Part shown: positions 11,595 to 21,256 of the stretch, one piece after another | Position numbering within the stretch: the first letter of the stretch is position 1 | How the letters are laid out: each line of letters opens with the position of its first letter | NCBI RefSeq assembly: GCF_963576675.1 | Contig: NC_088914.1 | Span: 79,110,441 to 79,174,440, forward strand | Direction: 5' to 3' | DNA from: Euphorbia lathyris | Taxonomy: Eukaryota > Streptophyta > Magnoliopsida > Malpighiales > Euphorbiaceae | Length of the DNA: 64,000 nt | The notes under the pieces: model-generated | The model's database searches: none | Told to the model about the DNA's origin: nothing | What the model saw: the letters and a program-made list of their open reading frames with translations, nothing else | Translations under genes and position numbers: made by a program

Positions 11595-12271
11595 TCATAA
11601 TTACGTATAAAATTACAATTAAGTCATATCATCAAATTTAATTCTTAATATGTCATTATTCTCTATATATTATGATTTCACACCATCATTTAAAAATTCT
11701 AGAATCCAATTCATAAAATATAAACCTTAAAAAATATATTCTAAACTTCTAATTTATAAATTCTAATCTTTAAAATATATTAAAAGTACTGATTTTACTA
11801 GTTTGACATAATCTAAAATTATGACTTGACATAGTTATAAATAGTTTTTAAAAGATAAATTTCTGTGTAATTTTTTCAAAAGAAAAATAATTTAACCAAA
11901 AATAAATCTAATGGGTAAGGCTTGTGAGTTATGATGGGTTTACCTATATAAAACGCCCGCAACAATATGCTATACCATTTTTCATGGGCTTTCTATCTTA
12001 ATATTTCCAAGGTAAAATTCACAAAAAAGAAAAAAAAAAAGTTTTAAAAAAATTATATACAATTATAATGAAATAATAATTTAAATTATGTCAAATTATG
12101 TAAACAATTATTTTTAATATATTTTTTTTGAAAATAATTATTTTAATATATTTTAAGAACTATATTTTATAAATGAAGGGTTTATAATATATTTTTAATT
12201 TTATAATTTATGAATTGGGGTCTAAAATTTATAAATTAGAATAAAAAAACATACTTCATTTGTGATATATA
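11595..12271. repeat. AT-rich imperfect inverted repeat (possible foldback MITE)
   Basis: The segment at about 11660-11840 returns in inverted and diverged form at about 12050-12260. Shared words include CCAATTCATAAA, TAATTTATAAATT and TTTGACATAAT. The Tat retrotransposon is inserted right at its outer end. The boundaries are uncertain. Confidence 0.4.
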
Positions 12272-12276
12272 GAAAA

Positions 12277-12575
12277 TAATTAGGGAATCTGCTACAGTGA
12301 TTCGATTAGCCTTTGAGTGTCCTCGCATCTCCTGGTTATCGTCCCTATGCGGGGAGCGGTCCCTGCGGATACTCCGACGATCAAGACAGTTAGATATCCC
12401 AAGAGACTTATCTAAAGAACTATTCGAAGAGAGATGAGGTTACCCGATCGTGTAGTTTAGAGTGAGCCGGAAAGATTAGATTCCCCTCTTCTCCCTGTCG
12501 TGGGTATTTATAGATGGCTTTATGGGCCCAGCTTCATGGGCCCTGCTTTTTGGGCCTCAATCATATTCCGGATCA
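12277..12575 (-). repeat. 3' LTR of the Tat element
   Basis: It is aligned with the copy at 27756-28054. Read on the minus strand it begins TGATCCGGAATATG and ends CCCTAATTA, so the terminal dinucleotides are TG and TA rather than the canonical TG and CA. Confidence 0.93.
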
Positions 12576-12592
12576 AGTAGTCCCCCCGCGAA
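12576..12592 (-). promoter_or_regulatory. Polypurine tract of the Tat element
   Basis: Directly next to the 3' LTR the minus strand reads GCGGGGGGACTACT, a purine-rich tract in the position used to prime plus-strand DNA synthesis. Confidence 0.65.
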
Positions 12593-12834
12593 CAGGTATG
12601 GTGAGTATTTCATGCGATCGGCAAACTTAGTGTCTTCAATTGATTTGGCAATTTCGACGAAAATCGGAGTAGCGGATAGCTGATCGCTGTGAATCTGAAA
12701 AGACGCCTCAACTCCCGTGCCTTTTACTTTAGGCGCCACCTGTTGTAACATTAAATGCAATATTGATTTCCCCTGCACGCGCCGCCATACGCATTGGGAA
12801 AAGTGTGATGCCGGCTACTTTATTTCTGTCTCCC

Positions 12835-12842
12835 TATAAATA
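12835..12842 (+). promoter_or_regulatory. TATA box of the first antisense gene
   Basis: TATAAATA lies in the context CCCTATAAATATGGGAGG, about 277 bp upstream of the ATG at 13112. It is on the strand opposite to gag-pol and outside the LTR. The box at 17516 has nearly the same context. Confidence 0.5.
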
Positions 12843-14644
12843 TGGGAGGGTTGATTTTTTTTTCCTTCCTTGCTTGCGATTTTTTTGGACTTCTCTTGCG
12901 CTTCGGGATTTCATCTTTGCGAAAGTGGGTTTGGCGAGCTGTGGAGCTCATCTGATCGCAAGCTGGAGGTTTTCGCCGTCGCAGTGCTTTTCCTTGTCGT
13001 TCTTAGTGGAGCTATTTTCTAGCCGAGTCTCGTTGTGTTTTTGTCGAAGGTCAGTTATACCCCGTTAATTTTGCTTGTTTTGTTTTTCTGTTTTCTTTGG
13101 GGAGAGGGAGTATGTCGGAGGGTTCTTCTCGGGGAACCTTAAGACGTTTACCACCTATAGCTCCGGGTGATTTTACTCTTCATGACGCGTCGCGGACTCG
13201 GTCGTTGAAGAGGAAGCGGCGGATCGAATCAGAAGGGGAAAGCAGTTCCCCTGCTGTAAAAGCGAAGAAGAAGATAGTGGTCGTGGTTAGGGCTGTCCCG
13301 AGTGCGGAGAGACCTGTGGGTGGCGTTCGCCCCGGTGTCCTTGAGGTCATTGTAGTTGTGCCGGATAATTTGATAACGCCGACGCGCCATTTGGGTACAT
13401 TGTACGAGGATATGAGGTCCAAGTTATGGACGAGGTAGCTGGGTGCCGCGGGTACCGATGGCAGGCGCTTCGAGCGGGCAGAGCGCCCGAGGAGGCCTGA
13501 GTCGTTTGCTGTTGAGGATGCCCATAGCATAATTGTTCCTATAGACTTTGCATCTATCTCTACGGTGTATCGGATAGGTCAGCCGTATGAATTGGCTGCT
13601 TTGGAGAATGATGATCGGGCGCATCATATTGGTGGGGCTAATGAGTTAATGGTATATGAGGAGCAGTTTGAGTCGGGAATGCGACTTCCTCTTCTCCCTT
13701 TTTGATTGGAAGTTTTGAAGGAGTATGACCTTTGTCTTGGTCAGATCCACCCGAATGGATGGCGGATGATGGTAGCTTTCTATTCGTTGTGTCAGTTTGC
13801 GGGATTCCGGGCGACTGGGCTTGTATTCCGGCAGTTCTTCCAGCCAAATAAGGGACCGAGGTCACAACATGTTACCTTCTCGCACCAAAAGTTTAAAGTC
13901 CTCGGGGGTCTCAGAGATAAGGTTAACGAGTTTAGGCATCGGTTCTTCCTTGTTCGGAAATTGGATGGGGATTTCCCATTTCGAGTGGAATGGAATGGTG
14001 ATCCTATGGATTCTGGTCGATGGTTGAAGCCGCGGGCGATGTTGGAATCGGAGATTCGGTTGGTGAAATATCTGAAGAATTTGCCGTCTGGGAAAGAACA
14101 GCAGCAGGACATGGACGAACTCATCAGGCATTTCCTTGCTTCGGGTTACTATATCTGGAATCAGTGGCGGATGGCCCAGCTGCGGGGATGGGTGGTATCC
14201 AATTTTGAAAAGTGGAAGAAAGGATACAACTTCTCCGTCGGCGAGCTTGCAGAATTGGAAGCTATAACCGTGAATATTGCTGTAGTAGGTGAGGAGCGTG
14301 AGGGGTCTGGTTGTGAATGTGATTTTCTTTGTTTGCAATTGTGTGCAGTCTTTGATCGTTTTGGTATATGTGCAGGTGTTGGGGATCCTCGGGTGAGCAT
14401 GGACTTTGATCCTGATGAATTTGGCATTGGCATCGAGAACACCGAGGAAGATTTTGCTGGTGCGTCGGCCTCTCTGGCCTCATTCTCATCTCTTGAGGAT
14501 GCGAACCAAGTGATTCAGAGTATGGGTGGGGTGCTTTCCATGGTTGACGACGGGAATGTGGCGGCGGATGTCCCCAAGGGGCTTCCTGCGAAAGACAATG
14601 ATCTGGTCAAGGCCGCTGGTGCGCCTCACGGCGTTCGTACCGCG

Positions 14645-16262
14645 AGACTCACTAAGGGATAAGTGTACCCCGTCGTTATCAAGTAATAAATTTCTGGTTA
14701 AGTCCAGGTTATCGTCCACAGGATTTATTTCTGCAAGTATCGAGTTACTTGGTCTCAGGTGTTATCTAGGCTTAGGGGGGTTTTGAGTTGGTTTTTCTAA
14801 GTTAATCTACTCCTAGGTTGAATTATACTATTCCTAGCTAAGTTATCTGATTCTAACTAAGTTATTCTACGCCTAATTAAGTTACTCTACCCCTAATTAA
14901 GTTAAACTACTCCTAAGTGATCTTTTACCAATGCAATTATCCGAAGGAACATGAAGGGATACGATGATAATGAAAATAGATTGTTTAAGCAATTGAATTA
15001 AAACCTAAGTCACTTGTGTCCGAGGCGATTAACCCGACCTATCCTCCTAAAGTCCCTAGTTCGTGATTCCCTTGTAAGGCCGAAACTAGCTCTAAGGCTC
15101 AGCAATTTGGGCTTAATCTTCTATAGGGTCTTCAATCCTATAGGCACTGACTAGGTCAGATTCAGCTCGCAATATGTGCCAACTTAATTTTGGGATTATC
15201 GAATGAGTTAAACCAATCAGACAAAGCGTAAGACAAAGATTAAAGCAATAAAACAATTGAAGAAACAAAAACTATAATATATATCAAAGATGAAAGTATT
15301 GTCACGAAGTTACAATGAGCCTAGGATTCATAACATGTATCAGAGGCTAGACAGAATATAAAAGAAGAAAAATCTCTTTCAGGGAACCTGTCTACCAATG
15401 CAGGCGTCTTCCTAGGACTTAAGGATGGAGCTTGAGTAATCCTCGGTGAACGGAGCTTCGGAGGTGTCTTCAATGGAGGTTTGAAGGATATGGAGGAGGT
15501 GGAGAGGATTTCTCAAGATGAAAAGCTAAGAAAATTACAAAGATAAAAGATGTCTAATTACATTGGAAAAATCCTATTTATAGGCGTGGCTCGGGCCCTT
15601 TTGATGACCTAATTCGTGTCCTTATGCAGGTAGGAAGTCGTAGGGTCCATCGTGGCATCGTGGGGGCGGAATTGGTCTTTTTGACCAATTCTCGCAGGTC
15701 TGCTCGCCGAGCAGGGCGAGCTGCTCGGCGAGCAGGCGCTGCTCGTCGCGAGCAGGCCTCTAGGGGCCTGCTCGGCGAGCTGGCCCCTAAGGGCCTGTTC
15801 GGCAAGCTGGCATAGCCAGCTCGGCGAGCTCGCCTAAAATAGGCCAGTTTCATCGAGCCATCTTGCCCGATACGCCTCCGCTCGGTTGCCGAACGCCAAC
15901 AACGTGCTTTTCGCCCGAATTTATCCCTGCGCATGCACAAAAACTCCAGATAACATTAGTCCAAAGGCTAAATTGACCCGCCAATCGCTTATTTTGAGCA
16001 AACGCTTCGTTTGGTGCGACCTTTGACGGATCAATTAGCTTCAAAAGATAACGGAATTATTATACGCATGCCATTTTGGCCGTATTTGCCTAAATTGATC
16101 ACAAAACGAGCCTAAACAATGAAAAGTAAATAAAACATTTCCAATTTCTAACTAACTCACACAAAAGCATTTAAATGCGAGAATTGCTCGCTTATTAACT
16201 AAATAACGCTAAAACCCGTCCTAAAACCGTACCCAAAGATAGGGGTTTTTGACCCCTATCAG
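14645..16262. mobile_element. Unclassified 1.6-kb insertion with 5-bp target duplication
   Basis: CCGCG occurs at 14640-14644 and 16263-16267, and removing the segment plus one copy brings the two halves of the antisense ORF back into one frame. The ends are AGACTCACTAAGGG and CCCCTATCAG, which are neither TG/CA nor inverted repeats. A 9-bp perfect hairpin (GATAGGGGT/ACCCCTATC) sits at the right end. There is no coding sequence. The interior holds a GC-rich palindrome cluster at 15699-15834. It could be a non-autonomous LTR-type or other element; I cannot assign a class. Confidence 0.65.
15699..15834. repeat. GC-rich palindrome cluster (GCTCGSCGAGC)
   Basis: The 11-mer GCTCGSCGAGC, nearly self-complementary, occurs at about 15702, 15723, 15770 and 15819, with a GCTCGTCGCGAGC variant at about 15740. 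Longer CTGCTCGGCGAGCAG arms are also present. The open frames across it are by-products of the repeated GC-rich sequence. Confidence 0.75.
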
Positions 16263-17515
16263 CCGCGGAGCAGCTCGAGATTGTCCCTGATGATGTCCTG
16301 ATGGATGAGGGCCAGATTGAGGTTGCGCTGTCTCGTAAGAGAAAAGCAAGTAAGGGTAAAGGAGTAATGGGGAGCGAACAGGGAGGGTCGGCTGCTCCCG
16401 AGGGTGTTGGAGGCGCTATCGAGAGTTTAAAACGAACACGCTCCGAGGCCGAATTGTTGGAAGACCCGATCGACAGGGTGGGCGACCATCCTAAGATGGT
16501 GAAGAGGATGGACACGAAACTGGCGAAGTACCGCAAGTTCATTATGGGGTTGTGGGTACATTCAGACATGACGACATCGGACTTATCCCGAGCGATGGCC
16601 CGGGTCGCCAGGATCCCAGGGGAGCTGTTCCGGATGGATGGTGCTTCGAAGCTCAATCTAGGTTTGGAGACCTTGTCGGCCCTTGGTGTGGTAAGTTTTG
16701 CTCAATATGTTGATTGCGTTACTCCAGGCTAGTCCCATTAATTTGTTTTATTTGCAGGCTATTGCTGATGCGAACATGGTGTTCGATATGTGTGTAAATG
16801 ACGAAAAATTATTTCGGGAGATGGAGCAGGGTTTGCGTAATGTTGTGGCTAAGTTGGAGGTGGAGAAGGCGAAGTCGGCCAGTGCCAACGAGCTTCTCGA
16901 GCATCGCGATGTGCAGATTGCCAGTTTGTCCGGCCAACTGGCGGATGAAAAGAAGAAGAATGTTGAGCTATCACAGGGGCGGTCCCACGATGCCGAAGAG
17001 TTGCGGCGTCGTAGATTGCTGCTAAAGTTGGCCGTGCCTTAGACTCGTCGGCTGAAATCAAGTTTGTCGGACAAGACCCTGCAACTTGCTAAAGTGGTTG
17101 AGAAGAAAGGAAATGCTCAGGTGGAGAATGAGAGATTCCGCCGGGAACTTGAGGTGGCATGGAAAGAGGCGGCTGATCTGCGCACTTTTGCCAAGCAGCG
17201 CGAGGAGAAACTCGTAAAGATGGACCAGATGATGCTGATTACTGCCGTGCATGGTGCTGGATATGAGGTTCCTCCCGAGGTGATCTTTTCACCCGATGTC
17301 TTCGACAAGGGGGCCCAGGCCAAAGCAGTTGAATTTTGCGGGCGTTTCAAGAAGAAGAAATAAACCAAAGTTTATCCCCTTTTTTCTTTTGTAATGATGT
17401 GTTCGTACTCTGTTGGATTTTTGGAAGATCTTATCTAAATTTTATCATTACATTTCTGTCTTTGATTGGATGCTTACTTTTATTGAACTGTCTTTCATAT
17501 CTTGTCCTCTTGGGC

Positions 17516-17522
17516 TATAAAT
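17516..17522 (+). promoter_or_regulatory. TATA-like box of the second antisense frame
   Basis: TATAAAT lies in the context GGGCTATAAATGGGAGCC, about 90 bp upstream of the ATG at 17610. The CTATAAAT...GGGAG context is shared with the box at 12835. Confidence 0.45.
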
Positions 17523-17609
17523 GGGAGCCGATTTTGCGTTGAATCTGGGTGCCAATTTCTGCTAACATTTTCTCTGTGTGTTTTGCGAAAAACTTTCTTT
17601 GCTTCCCTT

Positions 17610-18251
17610 ATGTCTCTTCGGGATATTGTCGACCCTGCTAAGGTGCTTGAAGTACAGAAGGCGATATCGGCGATGCCACACCCTTATGTGTATTGTCCGC
17701 CGAATGACAATCATGATCTCAAGCGAAAGGTTTGATACGCCTCCCCAGTGTGGATGAGGTGGGGTTCAAGCTCTCAAAAGAGAACTGTGGAGAGTGAGAA
17801 TTCTGTGCCTTATACTGGGTCGGTGATGGATTCGCACGAAGGTATCGGCTATCTCCATCCTGACGAGACCGTTGCTCCTGTACTGAATCCGCATCCTTCA
17901 TGGATTAAGAGGCTTCTGGCCGATGAGCTGGAGAGAGTGATGAACTTTCCTCATGAGATGGAGTATTGACGAGTGGAGCGCCATGCTTCTCCGACGTGTC
18001 CATATGGTCCGACGTTTGTCGAACCTTTGAAGCCTCAAAGCGTGGTGTTTCTTGAGTTTGCTAGGCAAGGTAGCCTTGGTCCCGTTCCGGCCAATCCGAA
18101 TCATCGTGTGAGCCATGTGGGCAAGGCATGTTTGTACCATAGGTAGAATGGTCATAATACTGATGAATGTGCCGACTGGCGGGCCGTGCACCAAGATTTG
18201 ATGGATGATGAGGCCATCACTAACCTTGATTGTGTCAACGCCTTGCCTTAG
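17610..18251 (+). pseudogene. Antisense accessory ORF 2 of the Tat element with gag-like zinc knuckle, broken
   Basis: One reading frame of 214 codons runs from the ATG at 17610 to TAG at 18249-18251. It is interrupted by TGA at 17733-17735, TGA at 17967-17969 and TAG at 18144-18146. At 18129-18170 it encodes C-x2-H-x4-H-x4-C with the core GHNTDEC, and the TAG falls inside this motif. The spacing equals that of the sense gag knuckle of the same element (C-x2-H-x4-H-x4-C, GHSTENC). I do not recognise the remainder. It may be a separate gene behind its own TATA-like box, or the last exon of the preceding antisense gene. Confidence 0.5.
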
Positions 18252-18424
18252 TGGGAGTTGGATTCTTGTTAGGTTTTTATCTGTATTGCAATAGACGTAT
18301 GAGTTGTGGATCTGTATTTAATGGAATTTTGTGATGCTGTTTGTGTTGATCTTCGGAGTTTGTTTTCTTGATATGCGGTTATAATACTGATGTGCTTATA
18401 TAGCTTGATATTTAGCCAACTCGT

Positions 18425-19300
18425 AGTAGCATAGATTGCGTGCGAGGACCCTATCGGGTAGCTCATGCCTTTGGGCAATTAGTAATAACATGGGGTTGAT
18501 TATGTGATTGTTACGAGGCGTTCGAGGTGTTTGAGAAGCCTTGTTTGTTAAGGAGGACCCTATCGGGTAGCTCGTGTTTCGGACAATCGGTAATAACATG
18601 GGGTTGAGTACGCGATTGCTAAGAGGCATTCGAAAAGCCTTTGTTTGTTAGCGAGGACCCTATCGGGTAGCTCGTGTTCTGGGAAATCGGTAATAACATG
18701 GGGTTGATTACGCGATTGCTAAGAGGCGTTCGAGGTGCTCGAGAAGCCTTTGTTTATTAGCGAGGACCCTATCGGGTAGCTCATGTTCCGGGCAATCGTT
18801 AATAACATGGGGTTGATTACGCGATTGCTAAGAGGTGTTCGAGGTGCTCGAGAAGCCTTTGTTTGTTAGCGAGGACCCTATCGGCTAGCTCGTGTTCCGA
18901 GCAATCGGTAATAACATGGGGTTGATTACGCGATTGCTAAGAGGCGTTCGAGGTGCTCGAGAAGCCTTTGTTTGTTAGCGAGGACCCTATCGGGTAGCTC
19001 GTGTTCCGGGCAATCTGTAATAACATGGGGTTGATTACGTGGTTGCTAAGAGGCGTTCGAGGTGCTCGAGAAACCTTTGTTTGTTAGCGAGGACCCTATC
19101 GGGTAGCTCGTGTTTCGGGCAATCGGTAATAACATGGGGTTGATTACGCGGTTGCTAAGAGGCGTTCGAGGTTCTCGAGAAGCCTTTGTTTATTAGCGAG
19201 GACCCTATCGGGTAGCTCGTATTCCGGGCAATCGGTAATAACATGGGGTTGATTACGCGATTGCTAAGAGGCATTCGAGGTATTCGAGAAGCCTTTAGAA
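18425..19300. repeat. Tandem array, 8 units of about 109 bp, in the Tat 3' region
   Basis: The anchor GAGGACCCTATCGG occurs at 18444, 18553, 18653, 18762, 18871, 18980, 19089 and 19198. Spacing is 109 bp, except one unit of 100 bp that lost 9 bp. Inside each unit an internal palindrome GAGGTGCTCGAGAAGCCTTTGT and the phrase AATAACATGGGGTTGATTACGCG recur. It lies between the end of pol and the antisense frames. Tat-lineage elements are known for such arrays, which can seed satellite DNA. Confidence 0.9.
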
Positions 19301-19351
19301 ATGCTTGGAGAAAAATATCCGACTTGGATTATCATTGATGAGTTACATGCG

Positions 19352-21251
19352 CTATTGATAGTATTTTTTCAATATTTGGATGTTCCAACTATTATCGAAA
19401 ACCATTCCGTCTAATAAGGCGATTCTGTAGGCCCCGTTATGGAGAACCGTATCGATCTTGTATGGCCCTTCCCATGTCTGTCCGAGCTTTCCCTTGGCGA
19501 GCGGGGATTGAGCGGCGGCTGCATCTCGAAGCACCAGGTCCCCAACTTAGAATGTGCGGGGTCGGACCCGTCTATTGTGGTATCGAGCTAAGCTTTGTTT
19601 ATGGGCCGCGATGTGGAGTAAGGCATTAAGGCGCTCTTCCTCCAGTCGCTCACCGACTTCGGCGAGTTCCGCGCTGTTATTAGCTTCCTCGAAAGTGATC
19701 TGTCGAGGAGAACGAAGGACGACCTCTATGGCTCCATTGCTTCTGCCCCATAGGTTAGGAAGAAAGGAGTGCGTCCGGTGCCGGAGTGTGGGGATGTGCG
19801 GTATGACCACAATACCGCTGGGATGTGGTCAGGCCATGCTTGTCCCTAGTAAAAAAGGCGTGCCTTTATTCCTCGCAGGATTGTTCGGTTGCTTACTTCA
19901 GTGAGTCCATTGCTTTGAGGATGCGCCACCGAGGTGTAACGACCTTTGATACCCCATTCCGCAGAACTCGCGGAATTGATTGCAGTCAAATTGTCGCCCG
20001 TTATCTATGATGAAAGAATGAGGGACTCCGAATCGGTATATTATTGCTCGTTTTAGAAAGCTGATAACGTTGTCGGCGGTTATCTTGGCGATGGCTTCTG
20101 CTTCGATCCATTTGGTGAAGTGATCGACTGCCACCACTACGAAACGCTTCTGTGCTAAAGCTATCGGAAAAGGGCCGAGCAGATCAACACCCCATACGGC
20201 GAAAGGCCAAGGTGTGATGATGCTTTTGAGCGGACCCGCTGGCGCATGGTGAGTATTTGCGTGTACTTGACATGCCTGGCAGTTACGAACTAGCCGCATT
20301 GCGTCGGAGTCTATGGTTTGCCAATAAAGTCCCTGTAGGCGGGCTTTCTTCGCAATCGATCGAGCACCCTGATGCGAGCTACACACGCCCTGGTGTATCT
20401 CCTTTAGATAGTGATCCCCTTCTTCCTCGAATATGCAACGTAACCAAGGGTGCTCGGATGATTTCCGATAAAGGAGGCCATCATGCATCGCGTATCGCCA
20501 GGATCGCCAAACAACGAGAGATGCATGTGTCCTATCTTCTGGCAGGGTTCCGTCTTCTAAGTACCTGATTATCTGACTTCTCCAGCCGTTTTCCGTTGCG
20601 TCTGTCGTGTCGATCTGTAAGGAGCACTGTGCTCGGATGGCCGGAGCCTCAGCGGTTTCAATAAGGGTTTGCGGGTCACTAGACTGCTCACCCGCTGCGA
20701 TAGCGGCAATGGCGTCTGCCTCTTCATTTTCTTCTTGCGGTACGAGCATAAGAGTGAAAGTGACTCCCTTGCCTTTGAGGTCCTCGAGCAGGGACTTGGC
20801 GAGCTCCAAGTATTGACACATCATCGGGTCTTTTTCTTTGTAAGTACTGCTGACGTGGCTGACGACGAGTTTAGAGTCTGAATAAATGGTTAGGTGCCCT
20901 GTTACCATCGTTCTGGCTAGCCGGAGGCCCGCGATCAGAGCCTCATACTCCGCTCGATTGTTCGTGGTTGGGAAATTCAGTCAGATGGCGTAACGTAAGC
21001 GGAGGTTGTCGAGTCCCTGAATGGCGATCCCCGCGCCTGCCTGGCCCGGGCCGCAAGAGCCATCCACGCTTATGGTCCATAGATTTCCGTTGATATTTTC
21101 TGCCCGGGTGGGGTCATTGGTCGACGACCCGGTGAATTCGGTGATGAAATCGGACAGCAATTGAGCCTTGATTGCTGTGCGAGGCTCAAAACGTACGTCA
21201 AACTAAGACAGTCGGACTGACCAGTTGGTGATGCGACCGGAGACCTCTGGT
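19352..21251 (-). pseudogene. Tat pol, 3' half: RNase H connection, second RNase H and integrase
   Basis: Read leftward, 21251-20910 holds the end of the first RNase H and the linker, with a stop in frame. Then comes a second RNase H (YSDSKLVVSHV near its start, NEEADA later). Integrase follows from about 20560, with the HHCC zinc site (H-x..-H, then CQACQ) and the catalytic core (GVDLLGPFP; IDNGRQF). Frameshifts near 19900 and 19540 split the C-terminal integrase (pieces at 19547-19810 and 19352-19534; the last ends NIQILKKYYQ). The second, archaeal-like RNase H is the hallmark of Tat elements. Integrase would insert the DNA copy into nuclear DNA, but this copy cannot make the full protein. 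Confidence 0.88.
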
Positions 21252-21256
21252 CTTTG

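Larger units (their letters stand above)
13112..17363 (+). pseudogene. Antisense accessory ORF 1 of the Tat element (Transposase_28-like), broken
   Basis: This frame is transcribed against gag-pol. The ATG at 13112 starts a Ser/Arg-rich head with a basic KRKRR cluster. From about 13706 it encodes a domain with HPNGWRMMVAFYSLC and FKVLGGLRDKVNEFRHRFF. I associate this domain with the 'putative gypsy type transposon' (Transposase_28) family found in antisense ORFs of Tat elements. After 16300 the product is basic, then coiled-coil (16760-17360), ending in FKKKK. Likely introns are about 14290-14375 and 16691-16758, with GT-AG ends. It is inactivated by in-frame stops at 13436-13438, 13703-13705 and 17040-17042 and by the 1.6-kb insertion. 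The role of such ORFs is unknown. The Pfam link is from memory. Confidence 0.7.

Noticed and set aside
12763..13068. 101-codon frame before antisense ORF 1
   Set aside because: It spans the TATA box and leader of the antisense gene, so it cannot be part of that transcript. It has no domain.
13180..14719. Several minus-strand open frames opposite the antisense ORF
   Set aside because: They are shadows of the plus-strand frame and lack any motif. The plus-strand product has the recognisable domain.
15578..16044. Open frames on both strands across GC-rich sequence
   Set aside because: They are produced by short CG-rich palindromes, have extreme Ala/Arg composition and no domain.
14645..16262. 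Helitron identity for the 1.6-kb insertion
   Set aside because: A hairpin is near one end, but the required TC start, CTRR end and insertion without target duplication are not met; there is a 5-bp duplication.
18425..19300. Regular repeats resembling a CRISPR array
   Set aside because: The whole 109-bp unit is repeated without variable spacers, it lies inside a plant retrotransposon, and no cas genes are present.
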